A DNA stretch of 64,000 bases from Zestomonas insulae (GTDB lineage Bacteria > Pseudomonadota > Gammaproteobacteria > Pseudomonadales > Pseudomonadaceae). Positions 36,849 through 44,255 of the stretch are shown piece by piece; within the stretch, counting starts at the first letter, position 1; the number at the start of each line of letters is the position of its first letter. The DNA lies in NCBI RefSeq assembly GCF_016901015.1, contig NZ_JAFEUP010000001.1:806001-870000 (forward strand). The letters run 5' to 3'. The notes below the pieces were generated by a model. It had not been told where the DNA came from, searched no databases, and saw only the letters and a program-made list of their open reading frames with translations. A program made the position numbers and the translations under genes.

Positions 36849-37922
36849 TCAGTGGGTACGGAAGTTCGCCCACAGGCGGGTCCGCTCGCGCAGCAGCTTC
36901 GGCGCGATCAATTCCTCGCCGAACAGCTTGGCGCGCATCTGCGCCGACGGGTAAATGTTCGGGTCCGCGCTGATCGCCTTGTCGACCATCGGCGTGGCCG
37001 CCTGGTTGGCGTTGGCGAAGAAGGTCGTGTTGGTCAGCTCGGCCACCGACGCCGGGCGCAGCATGAACTCGATGAAGGCTTTGGCCGCCTCCGGGTGCGG
37101 CGCATCGACCGGCACGGCCAGGGTATCGACCCACATCAGCGTGCCTTCGCGGGGGATGCGGTAGATGATCTCGAACGGCTTCTTGGCATCCGCCGCCTGC
37201 GCCTGGGCCATGCTGGCGTCGCCACTGTAGGTCAGCGCCAGGCACAGGTTGCCGTTGGCCAGATCGCTGGTCTGGGTGCCGAAGCCGATGTAGCGCAAGT
37301 TCGGCTTGAGCTGGGCGAGCAGCTCGCCCGCCGCCTTCAGGTCGGCCGGCTCCTTGCTGTACGGCGGCTTGCCCAGGTAGTGCAAGGCGATGCTCAGCAC
37401 TTCCTGCGGCGCATCCACCACGGAGATGCCGCAGTCCTTCAGTTTGCTGGCGTACTCGGGCTTGAACAGCAGGTCGAGGCTGTCCAGCGGCGCATCGGGA
37501 ATGCGCTGCAGCACTGCCTCGCGGTTCAGCGCCAGGCCGGTGGTACCCCAGGTGTACGGCACTGCATAGCGGTTGCCAGGATCGGCGCCCTGCATGGCCG
37601 TCAGCACCTGCGGGTCGAGGTTGGCGAAGCCCTTGAGCTGCTGCGGGTCAATCGGCTGCAGCGCCTTGGCCGGGATGAAGCGACCGACCATCGCGATGCC
37701 GGGGAAGATCACGTCGTAGCCACTACGCCCGGTGAGCACCTTGCTTTCCAGCAGGTCGATGCTGTCGAACACGTCGTAGTGGACCTGGATGCCGGTCTCG
37801 GCCTGGAAATCCTTCAGCGCCTGCTTGCCGACGTATTCATTCCAGCCATAGATGTTCAGCACTTTCTCTTCGGCGTGCAGTGGCAGCGCCAGGCACAGCA
37901 GTAACGGCAGCATGGGCTTCAC
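36849..37922 (-). CDS. Polyamine-type ABC transporter substrate-binding protein
   Basis: A 357-residue periplasmic binding protein related to PotF/SpuD. It begins (GTG start) MKPMLPLLLCLALPLHAEEKVLNIYGWNEYV, where the signal peptide is followed by the family sequence IYGWNEYVGKQALKDFQAETGI and a mid-domain YDVIFPGIAMVGRF. The GTG at 37920-37922 is favoured over the ATG three codons later because GGAGG lies 7 bases upstream. No permease or ATPase of a polyamine importer is nearby, so this is an orphan receptor linked to an MBL hydrolase. Putrescine, spermidine or other diamine binding is only inferred. Confidence 0.85.
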   Translation of the reverse strand: MKPMLPLLLCLALPLHAEEKVLNIYGWNEYVGKQALKDFQAETGIQVHYDVFDSIDLLESKVLTGRSGYDVIFPGIAMVGRFIPAKALQPIDPQQLKGFANLDPQVLTAMQGADPGNRYAVPYTWGTTGLALNREAVLQRIPDAPLDSLDLLFKPEYASKLKDCGISVVDAPQEVLSIALHYLGKPPYSKEPADLKAAGELLAQLKPNLRYIGFGTQTSDLANGNLCLALTYSGDASMAQAQAADAKKPFEIIYRIPREGTLMWVDTLAVPVDAPHPEAAKAFIEFMLRPASVAELTNTTFFANANQAATPMVDKAISADPNIYPSAQMRAKLFGEELIAPKLLRERTRLWANFRTH

Positions 37923-38083
37923 GAGCGATCCTCCCGGTTGCGGATGGCTCGATCATGCGGGGATTCCCCGGTGGCAAATATGCCAAAGCCGCCACCCTAA
38001 CATCGCAGTTCGTCGATGTTTTCCTACCCTCGCACCGAATCGGAGCAACACATGCCGTGGCGCACGCTTTCCGCGCGGGCAAC

Positions 38084-38110
38084 AAAAAGGGCCGCCTCTC
38101 GGCAGCCCTT
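38084..38110 (-). terminator. Intrinsic terminator after yhhQ
   Basis: On the minus strand AAGGGC-T-GCC pairs with GGC-G-GCCCTT around a GAGA tetraloop (stem 38087-38110) and is followed by a T run. It starts 19 bases after the yhhQ stop. Confidence 0.9.
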
Positions 38111-38128
38111 GCGATGACGCCGGCGCGA

Positions 38129-38782
38129 TCAGGCGGTGGCTACGCGCTGGCCGCCGAGGGCGCGCAGCAGTGCATTGAGCAGCATGCCGTAGAGCGGCAC
38201 GAACAGCACCAGGCTGATGGTCAGTTTGACGCCGTAGTCGACCGTGGCGATTTCCACCCAGTGCTCGGCCATGAACGGGTTGGTGCTGTGCCAGAACGCC
38301 ACCGAGAAGAACACGAAGGTGTCCAGCAGGTTGCCGAAGATGGTCGACACGGTAGGCGCGATCCACCACTGCGGCAGCTTGCGCAGGCGGTCGAAGACCT
38401 GGATGTCGAGGATCTGGCCGAACACGTAGGCGGCGAAGCTGGCCACCGAGATGCGCAGGACGAATTCGTTGAACTGGCCGAGCGCCGTCAGGCCGCCGAA
38501 GGCGCCGTCCTGGAACAGTACCGAGACCACGTAGGAGGCGATCAGCGCCGGGATCATCACGCGGCCGATCACCTGGCGCGCAGGGCCCTTGCCGAGCAGG
38601 CGCACGGTCAGGTCGGTGGCGAGGAAGATGAACGGGAAACTGAACGCGCCCCAGGTGGTATGCCAGCCGAACAGGGTGATCGGCAGCTGCACCAGGTAGT
38701 TGCTGGCGATGATGATGAGGATGTGGAAGGCGATCAGGATCGCCAGCGCCAGACGTTGGCGTGGCTGGGAGAGTAGCGGCAT
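38129..38782 (-). CDS. yhhQ: Queuosine precursor (preQ0/preQ1) transporter YhhQ
   Basis: YhhQ (COG1738, ECF-independent) imports 7-cyano- or 7-aminomethyl-7-deazaguanine for queuosine in tRNA. This 217-residue inner-membrane protein has six hydrophobic segments (first at about 12-33, LALAILIAFHILIIIASNYLV) and the family sequence TTWGAFSFPFIFLATDLTVRLLG together with QILDIQVFDRLR and FGNLLDTFVFF. The ATG at 38780-38782 was chosen. An ATG 13 codons upstream (38821) was rejected because it lies within the P1 stem of the preQ1-I riboswitch, whose 3' end forms the ribosome-binding site of this gene. The regulation itself supports the assignment. Confidence 0.93.
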   Translation of the reverse strand: MPLLSQPRQRLALAILIAFHILIIIASNYLVQLPITLFGWHTTWGAFSFPFIFLATDLTVRLLGKGPARQVIGRVMIPALIASYVVSVLFQDGAFGGLTALGQFNEFVLRISVASFAAYVFGQILDIQVFDRLRKLPQWWIAPTVSTIFGNLLDTFVFFSVAFWHSTNPFMAEHWVEIATVDYGVKLTISLVLFVPLYGMLLNALLRALGGQRVATA

Positions 38783-38790
38783 GGTCCATA

Positions 38791-38822
38791 CCTTTTTGGT
38801 GGATGGGGTTAGGGAACCCATT
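38791..38822 (-). promoter_or_regulatory. preQ1-I riboswitch in the yhhQ leader
   Basis: On the minus strand, ATGGG (38821-38817) pairs with CCCAT (38807-38803) in P1, with loop TTCCCTAACC. A tail CCACCAAAAAGG follows. The GGGTTCCCTAACCCC core with an A-rich tail ending in AAGG closely resembles the preQ1 class I consensus, with the final GG expected to pair with the loop (P2). The AAAAGG is 8 bases from the yhhQ ATG, so it is also the Shine-Dalgarno, implying that ligand-bound P2 blocks translation. Covariation was not tested. Confidence 0.88.
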
Positions 38823-38959
38823 GCCGTCGGAGTTAACGGCGGCGCGCATTCTAACCGCTAATGCGGCGGTCGAGTAGCGCGATCTGCCTCACGAGTCAGT
38901 TTTGTGCAAAAAAAGACCAATCCAGCCCACTCGCCGCTCCCGGCGCAGGGCATGGCTGG

Positions 38960-39430
38960 CTAGAACTGCGGCCCCGAGCGGGTGTTGTTGCCCTTGGCCA
39001 GGCGGTCGTAGAGCACCACGTTGACCGTCGCGGCGAGGTTCATGCAGCCGTTGGTGGGGATGTAGATGACCTCATCGCCGCACCACTCGAGGATTTCCTT
39101 GCTCAGCGAGCCGTCTTCCGAGCCGAAGATGTACAGCGCGCGGTCCGGATGGGTGTAGTCCGGCAGCGCGCGGGCGCCTTCGACCAGTTCCACGGCGACC
39201 GGCGTGCAGCCGAGCGGCAGGATCTTGCGCAGGTCGTCGATGTTGATCAGCGGAATGTCCTGGTGGACCTTCTTGGTGTCGGTGACGAAGTCCTTGGCGC
39301 GGTCGTAGCGGGTGCCGGTGTAGAACACCGAGCTGACCCCGTAGCAGCCGGCGGCGCGCATGATCGAGCCGACGTTGGTCGGCGACTTGGGATTGCACAG
39401 GCCGATGCAGCTGTAGCGCTTGTTACTCAT
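38960..39430 (-). CDS. SPOUT (TrmH/SpoU-family) RNA 2'-O-methyltransferase
   Basis: A 156-residue single-domain SPOUT methyltransferase. The knot-forming SAM site is visible: LCNPKSPTNVGSIMRAAGC at the N-terminus (motif 1 Asn-x4-Arg), FGSEDGSLSKEILEW (motif 2) and IYIPTNGCMNLAATVNVVLYDR (motif 3), in which Asn-Leu-Ala replaces the usual Ser-Leu-Asn. It lacks the N-terminal substrate domain of TrmH/RlmB, so it is the small TrmL-like group, but the length and motif 3 differ enough from TrmL that I do not assign the site methylated. It stands alone behind a short gap, not obviously in an operon. Confidence 0.85.
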   Translation of the reverse strand: MSNKRYSCIGLCNPKSPTNVGSIMRAAGCYGVSSVFYTGTRYDRAKDFVTDTKKVHQDIPLINIDDLRKILPLGCTPVAVELVEGARALPDYTHPDRALYIFGSEDGSLSKEILEWCGDEVIYIPTNGCMNLAATVNVVLYDRLAKGNNTRSGPQF

Positions 39431-39488
39431 GAACGGCGGGCTCGCGAAAAAGCGCGAGTATACGCGGCCGGCCGCCGCGCCGCCGGAC

Positions 39489-40643
39489 TCAGGGCAACGT
39501 GATCACCTGGCGGTCGTCCAGCGCCACGTCGAGGTTGTCGTGGAACCACTTCAGCGCCGGCTCGAAGCGCCCGTGCCAGAGGCGGTCGCTGGCGCCGGCC
39601 TGGATGCCGTTCTGGACCCGCTTGGCCATCTCGAAGTCCTCCTCCAGCGCCGCGTAGAGAATCGTGTTGTTCTTCTCGAAGTAGCGCCGCGCCTTGTCGC
39701 TGGCCGGCTCCTCGCTGAGCAGGGTGTGGCCGAGCACGCGGGTGGCCAGCGGGCCGTCGGGGAACACGCTGGAGAAGTCGATGTGGTCGGGCTCGACCAG
39801 CACCAGTGTGTTGGGCCACAGGAAGTACACCAGGTTGCCATGGCGGCGCAGGTCCCAGTCGCGTTCCGGCTGGTCGAGGATCTCCTTGAGGTTGCGCTTC
39901 ACGTAGTAGTTGCGGATATGCCGACCGAAGCGCTCGAACAGCCCGAGGTTGGGCCAGAACATCGCGTCGATGGTGGCCTGATGGGCCTTCTGCACGTGGT
40001 AGTTCTCGAGGAAGGTGTCGATGGTCAGCTTCCAGTTCACCGGCCGGCGGATGTCCTGCGGGTCGAAGATCACGTGGTCGTCGATAGCGAAGCTCTCGAA
40101 GTCGGCGACGATCTGCGGGCCGAAGAACGCATCCATGTCCAGCGCTGGGCCCGGCGACAGGCGCGCCCACACCGCGCCGAAGCGCTCGGCGACTGGCACC
40201 TCGGTGAGGTTCAGGCAGGCCCGGTCGATGCCCTCGAAGCCGTAGCCGTGCGGAATGCCGCGCAGCTGGCCGTCGGGGTTGTAGGCCCAGGCGTGATAGG
40301 GGCAGACGAACACCCGGTTCTTGCCGCTGGCGTCGCCGACCAGCTGAGTGCCGCGGTGCTTGCAGACATTCAAAAAACCGCGCAGGCAGCCCTGCTCGTC
40401 GCGGGTCAGGAGCAGCGGCGCGAGCAGGTCGCGGGTCAGGAAATGCCCGGCGGCGATCTCGCTGGAACGCGCCACCAGCACCGGCTCGCGCCGCAGGATT
40501 TCGTCACGCTCGCGGCGGTAGCGGGTCTCGTCCAGATAGGCGCTGACCGGCAGCGCCGACGGCGCCGGCGCGCAATCGCTCTGGCCCTTCTCGACCAGGG
40601 CCAGGGTGCGTTTGAGCAGTTCGACCTGGGTGGCGTGCTGCAT
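39489..40643 (-). CDS. Rieske non-heme iron oxygenase, alpha-subunit type
   Basis: A 384-residue oxygenase. The Rieske [2Fe-2S] ligands are intact: Cys94-x-His96 in NVCKHRG and Cys114-x2-His117 in CPYHAW. The catalytic domain has the mononuclear iron motif ENYHVQKAH with two His, followed by an acidic ligand region. No ferredoxin, reductase or beta subunit is nearby, so electrons come from elsewhere. It lies 31 bases downstream of the TetR gene, probably on one transcript, across from an enoyl-CoA hydratase and acyl-CoA ligase. That suggests attack on a bulky or alicyclic acid substrate before CoA activation, but the substrate is unknown. Confidence 0.9.
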   Translation of the reverse strand: MQHATQVELLKRTLALVEKGQSDCAPAPSALPVSAYLDETRYRRERDEILRREPVLVARSSEIAAGHFLTRDLLAPLLLTRDEQGCLRGFLNVCKHRGTQLVGDASGKNRVFVCPYHAWAYNPDGQLRGIPHGYGFEGIDRACLNLTEVPVAERFGAVWARLSPGPALDMDAFFGPQIVADFESFAIDDHVIFDPQDIRRPVNWKLTIDTFLENYHVQKAHQATIDAMFWPNLGLFERFGRHIRNYYVKRNLKEILDQPERDWDLRRHGNLVYFLWPNTLVLVEPDHIDFSSVFPDGPLATRVLGHTLLSEEPASDKARRYFEKNNTILYAALEEDFEMAKRVQNGIQAGASDRLWHGRFEPALKWFHDNLDVALDDRQVITLP

Positions 40644-40674
40644 GGGGGTCTCCTGTGAACGGGCGAAAGACGGG

Positions 40675-41268
40675 TTACTGCGAGGCCAGCACGCCGCGGA
40701 CGTACTGCCAGAGCTGCTGCGCCAGGTGCTCGGCGGCCGGCCGCGGAGTGCGCGCCAGCGCTTCGAGCAGCGCCTGGTGCATGCCGCCGAGGGTCATCGC
40801 CGAGACCAGCTCCGGGTCGAGCTGCGCGCTCAGTTGCCCGGCGGCCTGGCCGCGGCGGATGTTGTCGGCACCCTGGCGGACGTTCTCGGCGATTCGCTGG
40901 GCCTCCATCGCCGCGACCTCCGGCTCGCGGGCCAGGCTGACCAGCAGCAGCGGCGCCAGCGGCTCGGCGTAGACGAACTCGACGACCAGGTGGGTGCGCT
41001 GCTCCTCGCGACGCAGCCAATCATTGCTCTCGGGCAGCGGATCGGCGGCCATCACCTGTGCCTGGTAGCGGTCGTAGTAATCCTCGGCGACCGCCGCCAG
41101 CAGCCCGGCGCGGGAATTGAAGTAGCGGTAGATCAGCCCGACCGACACCCCGGCGCGCTCGGCGACGCGGGAGACTTCCAGGCCGCCGCCCTGCTCGAGC
41201 AGTTCGCTGCGCGCCGCTTCGAGCAGGCTGGCGCGGGTTTTCAGGGCTTTGGGGGAGAGATCGGCCAT
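40675..41268 (-). CDS. TetR-family regulator of the Rieske-acyl-CoA cluster
   Basis: A 197-residue TetR repressor with the N-terminal helix-turn-helix (LLEAARSELLEQGGGLEVSR, then VAERAGVSVGLIYRYFNSRAGLL, residues about 14-58) and a helical ligand-binding domain. It is divergent from an enoyl-CoA hydratase with a 102-base gap holding a 19-base palindrome (41296-41314), which is the natural place for autoregulation and control of both arms. Likely ligand: a CoA thioester or the catabolic substrate, inferred from neighbours. Confidence 0.92.
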   Translation of the reverse strand: MADLSPKALKTRASLLEAARSELLEQGGGLEVSRVAERAGVSVGLIYRYFNSRAGLLAAVAEDYYDRYQAQVMAADPLPESNDWLRREEQRTHLVVEFVYAEPLAPLLLVSLAREPEVAAMEAQRIAENVRQGADNIRRGQAAGQLSAQLDPELVSAMTLGGMHQALLEALARTPRPAAEHLAQQLWQYVRGVLASQ

Positions 41269-41295
41269 GGCGGGTCACAAATTGCTGGACAAGAA

Positions 41296-41314
41296 AAGTG
41301 AACTCAGTTTACTT
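41296..41314. promoter_or_regulatory. Putative TetR operator in the divergent promoter
   Basis: AAGTGAACT, a central C, then AGTTTACTT, is a 19-base palindrome with one mismatched pair. It lies 28 bases from the TetR start and 56 bases from the enoyl-CoA hydratase start, the expected location for a dimeric repressor. Confidence 0.7.
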
Positions 41315-41370
41315 ATTTGCTCGGCGCTGCCAAGTCATCCCATAAAAATAATCTGCCGGAGCCTGTCGCC

Positions 41371-42204
41371 ATGTCGGAATCCTGTGTGCTCTACAGCGTC
41401 GAAGGGCGCGTCGCCACCCTCACCCTCAATCGCCCCGAACGTCTCAACGCCATCGACGACCGCCTGCCCGACGACCTCGCCGCCGCGGTGGCGCGCGCCA
41501 ATGCCGACGACGCGGTCCATGTCATCGTCCTCACCGGCGCCGGGCGCGGCTTCTGCAGCGGCTACGACCTGAAGTTCTTCGCCGAGAACCCGCGCGGCAT
41601 CTATGGCAGCCAGGAAATGCCCTGGGACCCGATGGTCGACTACGCGCTGATGAAGCGGAACACCGAGCAGTTCATGAGCCTGTTCCGCAGCTACAAGCCG
41701 GTGATCGCCAAGATCAACGGCCCGGCGGTGGCCGGCGGCAGCGACATCGCGCTGTGCTGCGACCTGATCGTGATGGCCGAGGAAGCGGTGATCGGCTACC
41801 CGCCGGCGCGGGTGTGGGGCTGCCCGACCACCGCCATGTGGGTGTACCGCCTGGGTGCCGAGAAGGCCAAGCGCATGTTGCTCACCGGCGACCTGATCGA
41901 CGGCCGCGAGGCCGAGCGCCTCGGCCTGGTCTACCAGTGCGTGCCGCTCGCCGAGCTGGACGCCGCGGTCGATGCGCTCACCGCGCGAATGCAGGGCATC
42001 CCCAAGAACCAGCTGATGATGCAGAAGCTGATGATCAACCAGGCCTTCCACAACATGGGCCTGGAAACCACGCAGATGTTCGCCACACTGTTCGACGGCA
42101 TCACCCGCCACAGCCCGGAAGGCGTGCGTTTCAAGGCGCGCTGCGAGGAAGTCGGCTTCAATCAGGCGGTGCGCGAGCGCGACTCGGGGCAACCGATTCC
42201 CTAG
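41371..42204 (+). CDS. Enoyl-CoA hydratase/isomerase family protein
   Basis: A 277-residue crotonase-fold enzyme, start at the ATG of 41371-41373 (MSESCVLYSVEGRVATLTLNRPERLNA, quoted in part). CoA/oxyanion-hole segments LTGAGRGFCSGYDLK and INGPAVAGGSDIALCCDLIVM are present. The catalytic glutamate pair of classical hydratases is not clear: the second position reads VWGCPTTAMW instead of an obvious Glu-containing sequence, so it may be an isomerase, hydrolase or dehydratase rather than a standard hydratase. Cluster partner of the acyl-CoA ligase 182 bases downstream. Exact reaction not assigned. Confidence 0.85.
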   Translation: MSESCVLYSVEGRVATLTLNRPERLNAIDDRLPDDLAAAVARANADDAVHVIVLTGAGRGFCSGYDLKFFAENPRGIYGSQEMPWDPMVDYALMKRNTEQFMSLFRSYKPVIAKINGPAVAGGSDIALCCDLIVMAEEAVIGYPPARVWGCPTTAMWVYRLGAEKAKRMLLTGDLIDGREAERLGLVYQCVPLAELDAAVDALTARMQGIPKNQLMMQKLMINQAFHNMGLETTQMFATLFDGITRHSPEGVRFKARCEEVGFNQAVRERDSGQPIP

Positions 42205-42224
42205 CGGTCAGACGTAGCCACGAC

Positions 42225-42329
42225 CGGATTCCCGCCTGCGCGGGAATGACGGGGTTGCGCACGCTGCCGAGGCTGCCGTCGGCGCACAGAGGATCAGACA
42301 CCGTCGTCCCCGCGCAGGCGGGGGGGCCA
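42225..42329. repeat. Inverted doublet of the GGATTCCCGC-type repeat (copy 2)
   Basis: Unit one, 42225-42250 (CGGATTCCCGCC then GCGGGAATGAC), and unit two, 42303-42329, in inverted orientation (GTCGTCCCCGCGCAGGCGGG), separated by about 52 bases. The units match those at 32968-33046. It sits between the hydratase and the ligase genes. Confidence 0.8.
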
Positions 42330-42386
42330 ATCAACCAGCACCACCGTTGCGCCCGTTAGAACGACAAGAAACACAAGGAGTGTTCG

Positions 42387-44162
42387 ATGAGTTCGTTACC
42401 GCAACCACCCCACGCGCTGCCCAGCATCCCCGCCCTGCTCGCCTGGCGCGCCGCGACCACCCCGGACTGGCCCGCCGCGCAGGAGCTGCGCGACGGCCAG
42501 TGGCACAGCCTGAACTGGGGCGAGATCGCCCGCCGTGCCGAACAGCTGGGCCGCGCCCTGCTCGCCCACGGCGTGCAGCCCGGCGACCGGGTAGCGATCT
42601 GGAGTCGCACGCGGGTCGAGTGGAGCCTGCTCGACTTTGCCATCCTCAACGCCGGCGCGGTCAGCGTCGGCCTGTATCCCAGCCTCAGCGCCAGCCAGGC
42701 TACCCAGCAGCTGCAGCGCGCCGGCTGCCGCCTACTGTTCGTCGAACATTCCAGCCAGGCGCTGCCATTGCAGGTCGAGGGCCTCAGCGTGGTGTGCCTG
42801 GACGAGGCGCCGGCAGGCAGCGGCCACCTGCACCTGGAGACCTTCCTGGCCGGCGCCGCGCCGATCAGCGCCCGCCAGCTGGAACAGCGCTGGCAGGCGC
42901 TGGGCCCGGCAGCACTGGCCAACCTGGTGTTCACCTCCGGTACCACCGGCGAGCCGAAGGCGGCGATGCTCAGCCACGGCAACCTGCTGGCTTTCATCAG
43001 CGAGTACCGGGTCGCCCCCGGGCGTTACACCAGCCTGTCGTTCCTGCCGCTGGCGCATGTCGGCGAACGGGTGATCGGCCACTACCAGCGCCTCTGGGCC
43101 GGCGCCCAGGCCGCCTATGTGCCGGAGCTCAGCGACATCCCCCGCGCCCTGGCCGAAGTGCAGCCGGACTACTTCGGCAGCGTGCCGCGGCTGTTCGAGA
43201 AGCTGCATGCCGCCGTGCTCGCCCAGCGCGCCGGGCTGCCACCCGGAAAGCAGCGCCTGCTCGACTGGGCGCTGCGCACCGGTTTGCAACGCGCGCGCGG
43301 CCAGGGCAACCCGCTGAGCGGCTGGCTGGCGCGGCGGCTGGTGCTCGACAAGCTGCGCACCAAGCTGTTCGGCCGGCGCATCCGTACCCTGGTCGGCGGA
43401 GGCGCGCCGCTCGACGCCGCACTGGTGGAGTTCTACGCCGCGCTCGGCCTGCCGCTCTATGAAGGCTGGGGGCTGTCCGAATCGACCGCCTTCCTCACCA
43501 GCAACGAGGCAGGGATCGCCAAGGCCGGTTCGGTGGGCAAGGCGCTGCCCGGTACCGAGCTGCGCATCGCCGCCGACGGCGAGGTGCTGGCCCGCGGGCC
43601 GCTGGTGTTCCAGGGCTACTTCGGCCAGCCGGAGAAGACCGCCGAGACGTTCAGCGAGGACGGCTGGCTGCGCACCGGCGACCTCGGCCGCCTGGATGCC
43701 GACGGCTACCTGTGGCTGACCGGGCGCAAGAAGGAACTGATCATCACCGCCGGCGGCAAGAACATCGCACCGACCGCCATCGAGGCCCAGCTCAAGCAGC
43801 AACCGCTGGTCGAGCAGGCGCTGGTGCATGGCGACCGCCGCAAATACCTGGTCGCCCTGCTCGCCCTCGATCCCGAGCGGCTCGCCCTGTGGGCCCGCCA
43901 GCAGGGCCTGGGCGGCGACTACGCGACCTGGCTGCAGGCCCCGGCGCTGCTGGCCGAGCTGCAGGCGCATGTCGACAAGGTCAACGCCGAGCTGGCCCAG
44001 GTCGAGCGGATCAAGGCCTGGGCGTTGCTGCCGCGCCTGCTCAGTCAGGACCAAGATGAGCTGACGCCAACCCAGAAGCTCAAGCGCCCAATGATCGAGC
44101 GGCATTTCGCCGAGTTGCTGGAAAGCCTGTACCCGGCTGAGGAGCAGCGCCGCCACGGCTGA
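42387..44162 (+). CDS. AMP-dependent acyl-CoA synthetase, long-chain type
   Basis: A 591-residue adenylate-forming enzyme activating a carboxylic acid to its CoA thioester. Motifs are P-loop-like TSGTTGEPKAAMLSHGN, Tyr/Glu motif YEGWGLSES, TGDLGRLDADGYLWLTGRKKELI (quoted in part) and the C-terminal KKELIITAGGKNIAP with a later catalytic Lys in TQKLKRPMI. The length and the LTPTQKLKR ending are those of FadD/LACS rather than short-chain or benzoate ligases. It lies behind the enoyl-CoA hydratase. Chain length or ring specificity cannot be read. Confidence 0.9.
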   Translation: MSSLPQPPHALPSIPALLAWRAATTPDWPAAQELRDGQWHSLNWGEIARRAEQLGRALLAHGVQPGDRVAIWSRTRVEWSLLDFAILNAGAVSVGLYPSLSASQATQQLQRAGCRLLFVEHSSQALPLQVEGLSVVCLDEAPAGSGHLHLETFLAGAAPISARQLEQRWQALGPAALANLVFTSGTTGEPKAAMLSHGNLLAFISEYRVAPGRYTSLSFLPLAHVGERVIGHYQRLWAGAQAAYVPELSDIPRALAEVQPDYFGSVPRLFEKLHAAVLAQRAGLPPGKQRLLDWALRTGLQRARGQGNPLSGWLARRLVLDKLRTKLFGRRIRTLVGGGAPLDAALVEFYAALGLPLYEGWGLSESTAFLTSNEAGIAKAGSVGKALPGTELRIAADGEVLARGPLVFQGYFGQPEKTAETFSEDGWLRTGDLGRLDADGYLWLTGRKKELIITAGGKNIAPTAIEAQLKQQPLVEQALVHGDRRKYLVALLALDPERLALWARQQGLGGDYATWLQAPALLAELQAHVDKVNAELAQVERIKAWALLPRLLSQDQDELTPTQKLKRPMIERHFAELLESLYPAEEQRRHG

Positions 44163-44186
44163 CGGGCAAGCCGGCCACTCACCTGC

Positions 44187-44244
44187 GTAGGAGCGAATTC
44201 ATTCGCGATGGCCGTCCGCCCCATCGCGGATGAACCCGCTCCCA
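44187..44244. repeat. REP doublet (REPIN), classical Pseudomonas type
   Basis: A unit GTAGGAGCGAATTCATTCGC (44187-44206, continuing as GATGG) faces an inverted unit at 44221-44244 that reads TGGGAGCGGGTTCATCCGCG on the other strand. They share the GGAGCG..TTCAT.CGCGATGG pattern known from Pseudomonas REPs. It lies in the gap between the convergent ligase and ybcH genes. Confidence 0.88.
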
Positions 44245-44255
44245 GGCCGACGCGC

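Noticed and set aside
37950..37990. GGGGATTCCCC palindrome near the potF-type gene start as another repeat copy
   Set aside because: It lacks the second unit and the GCGGGAATGAC extension shared by the two doublets, so it is a chance short palindrome.
38783..38821. An upstream yhhQ start codon at 38821 giving 13 extra residues
   Set aside because: That ATG forms the 5' strand of the riboswitch P1 stem, and the ribosome-binding site AAAAGG precedes the later ATG instead.
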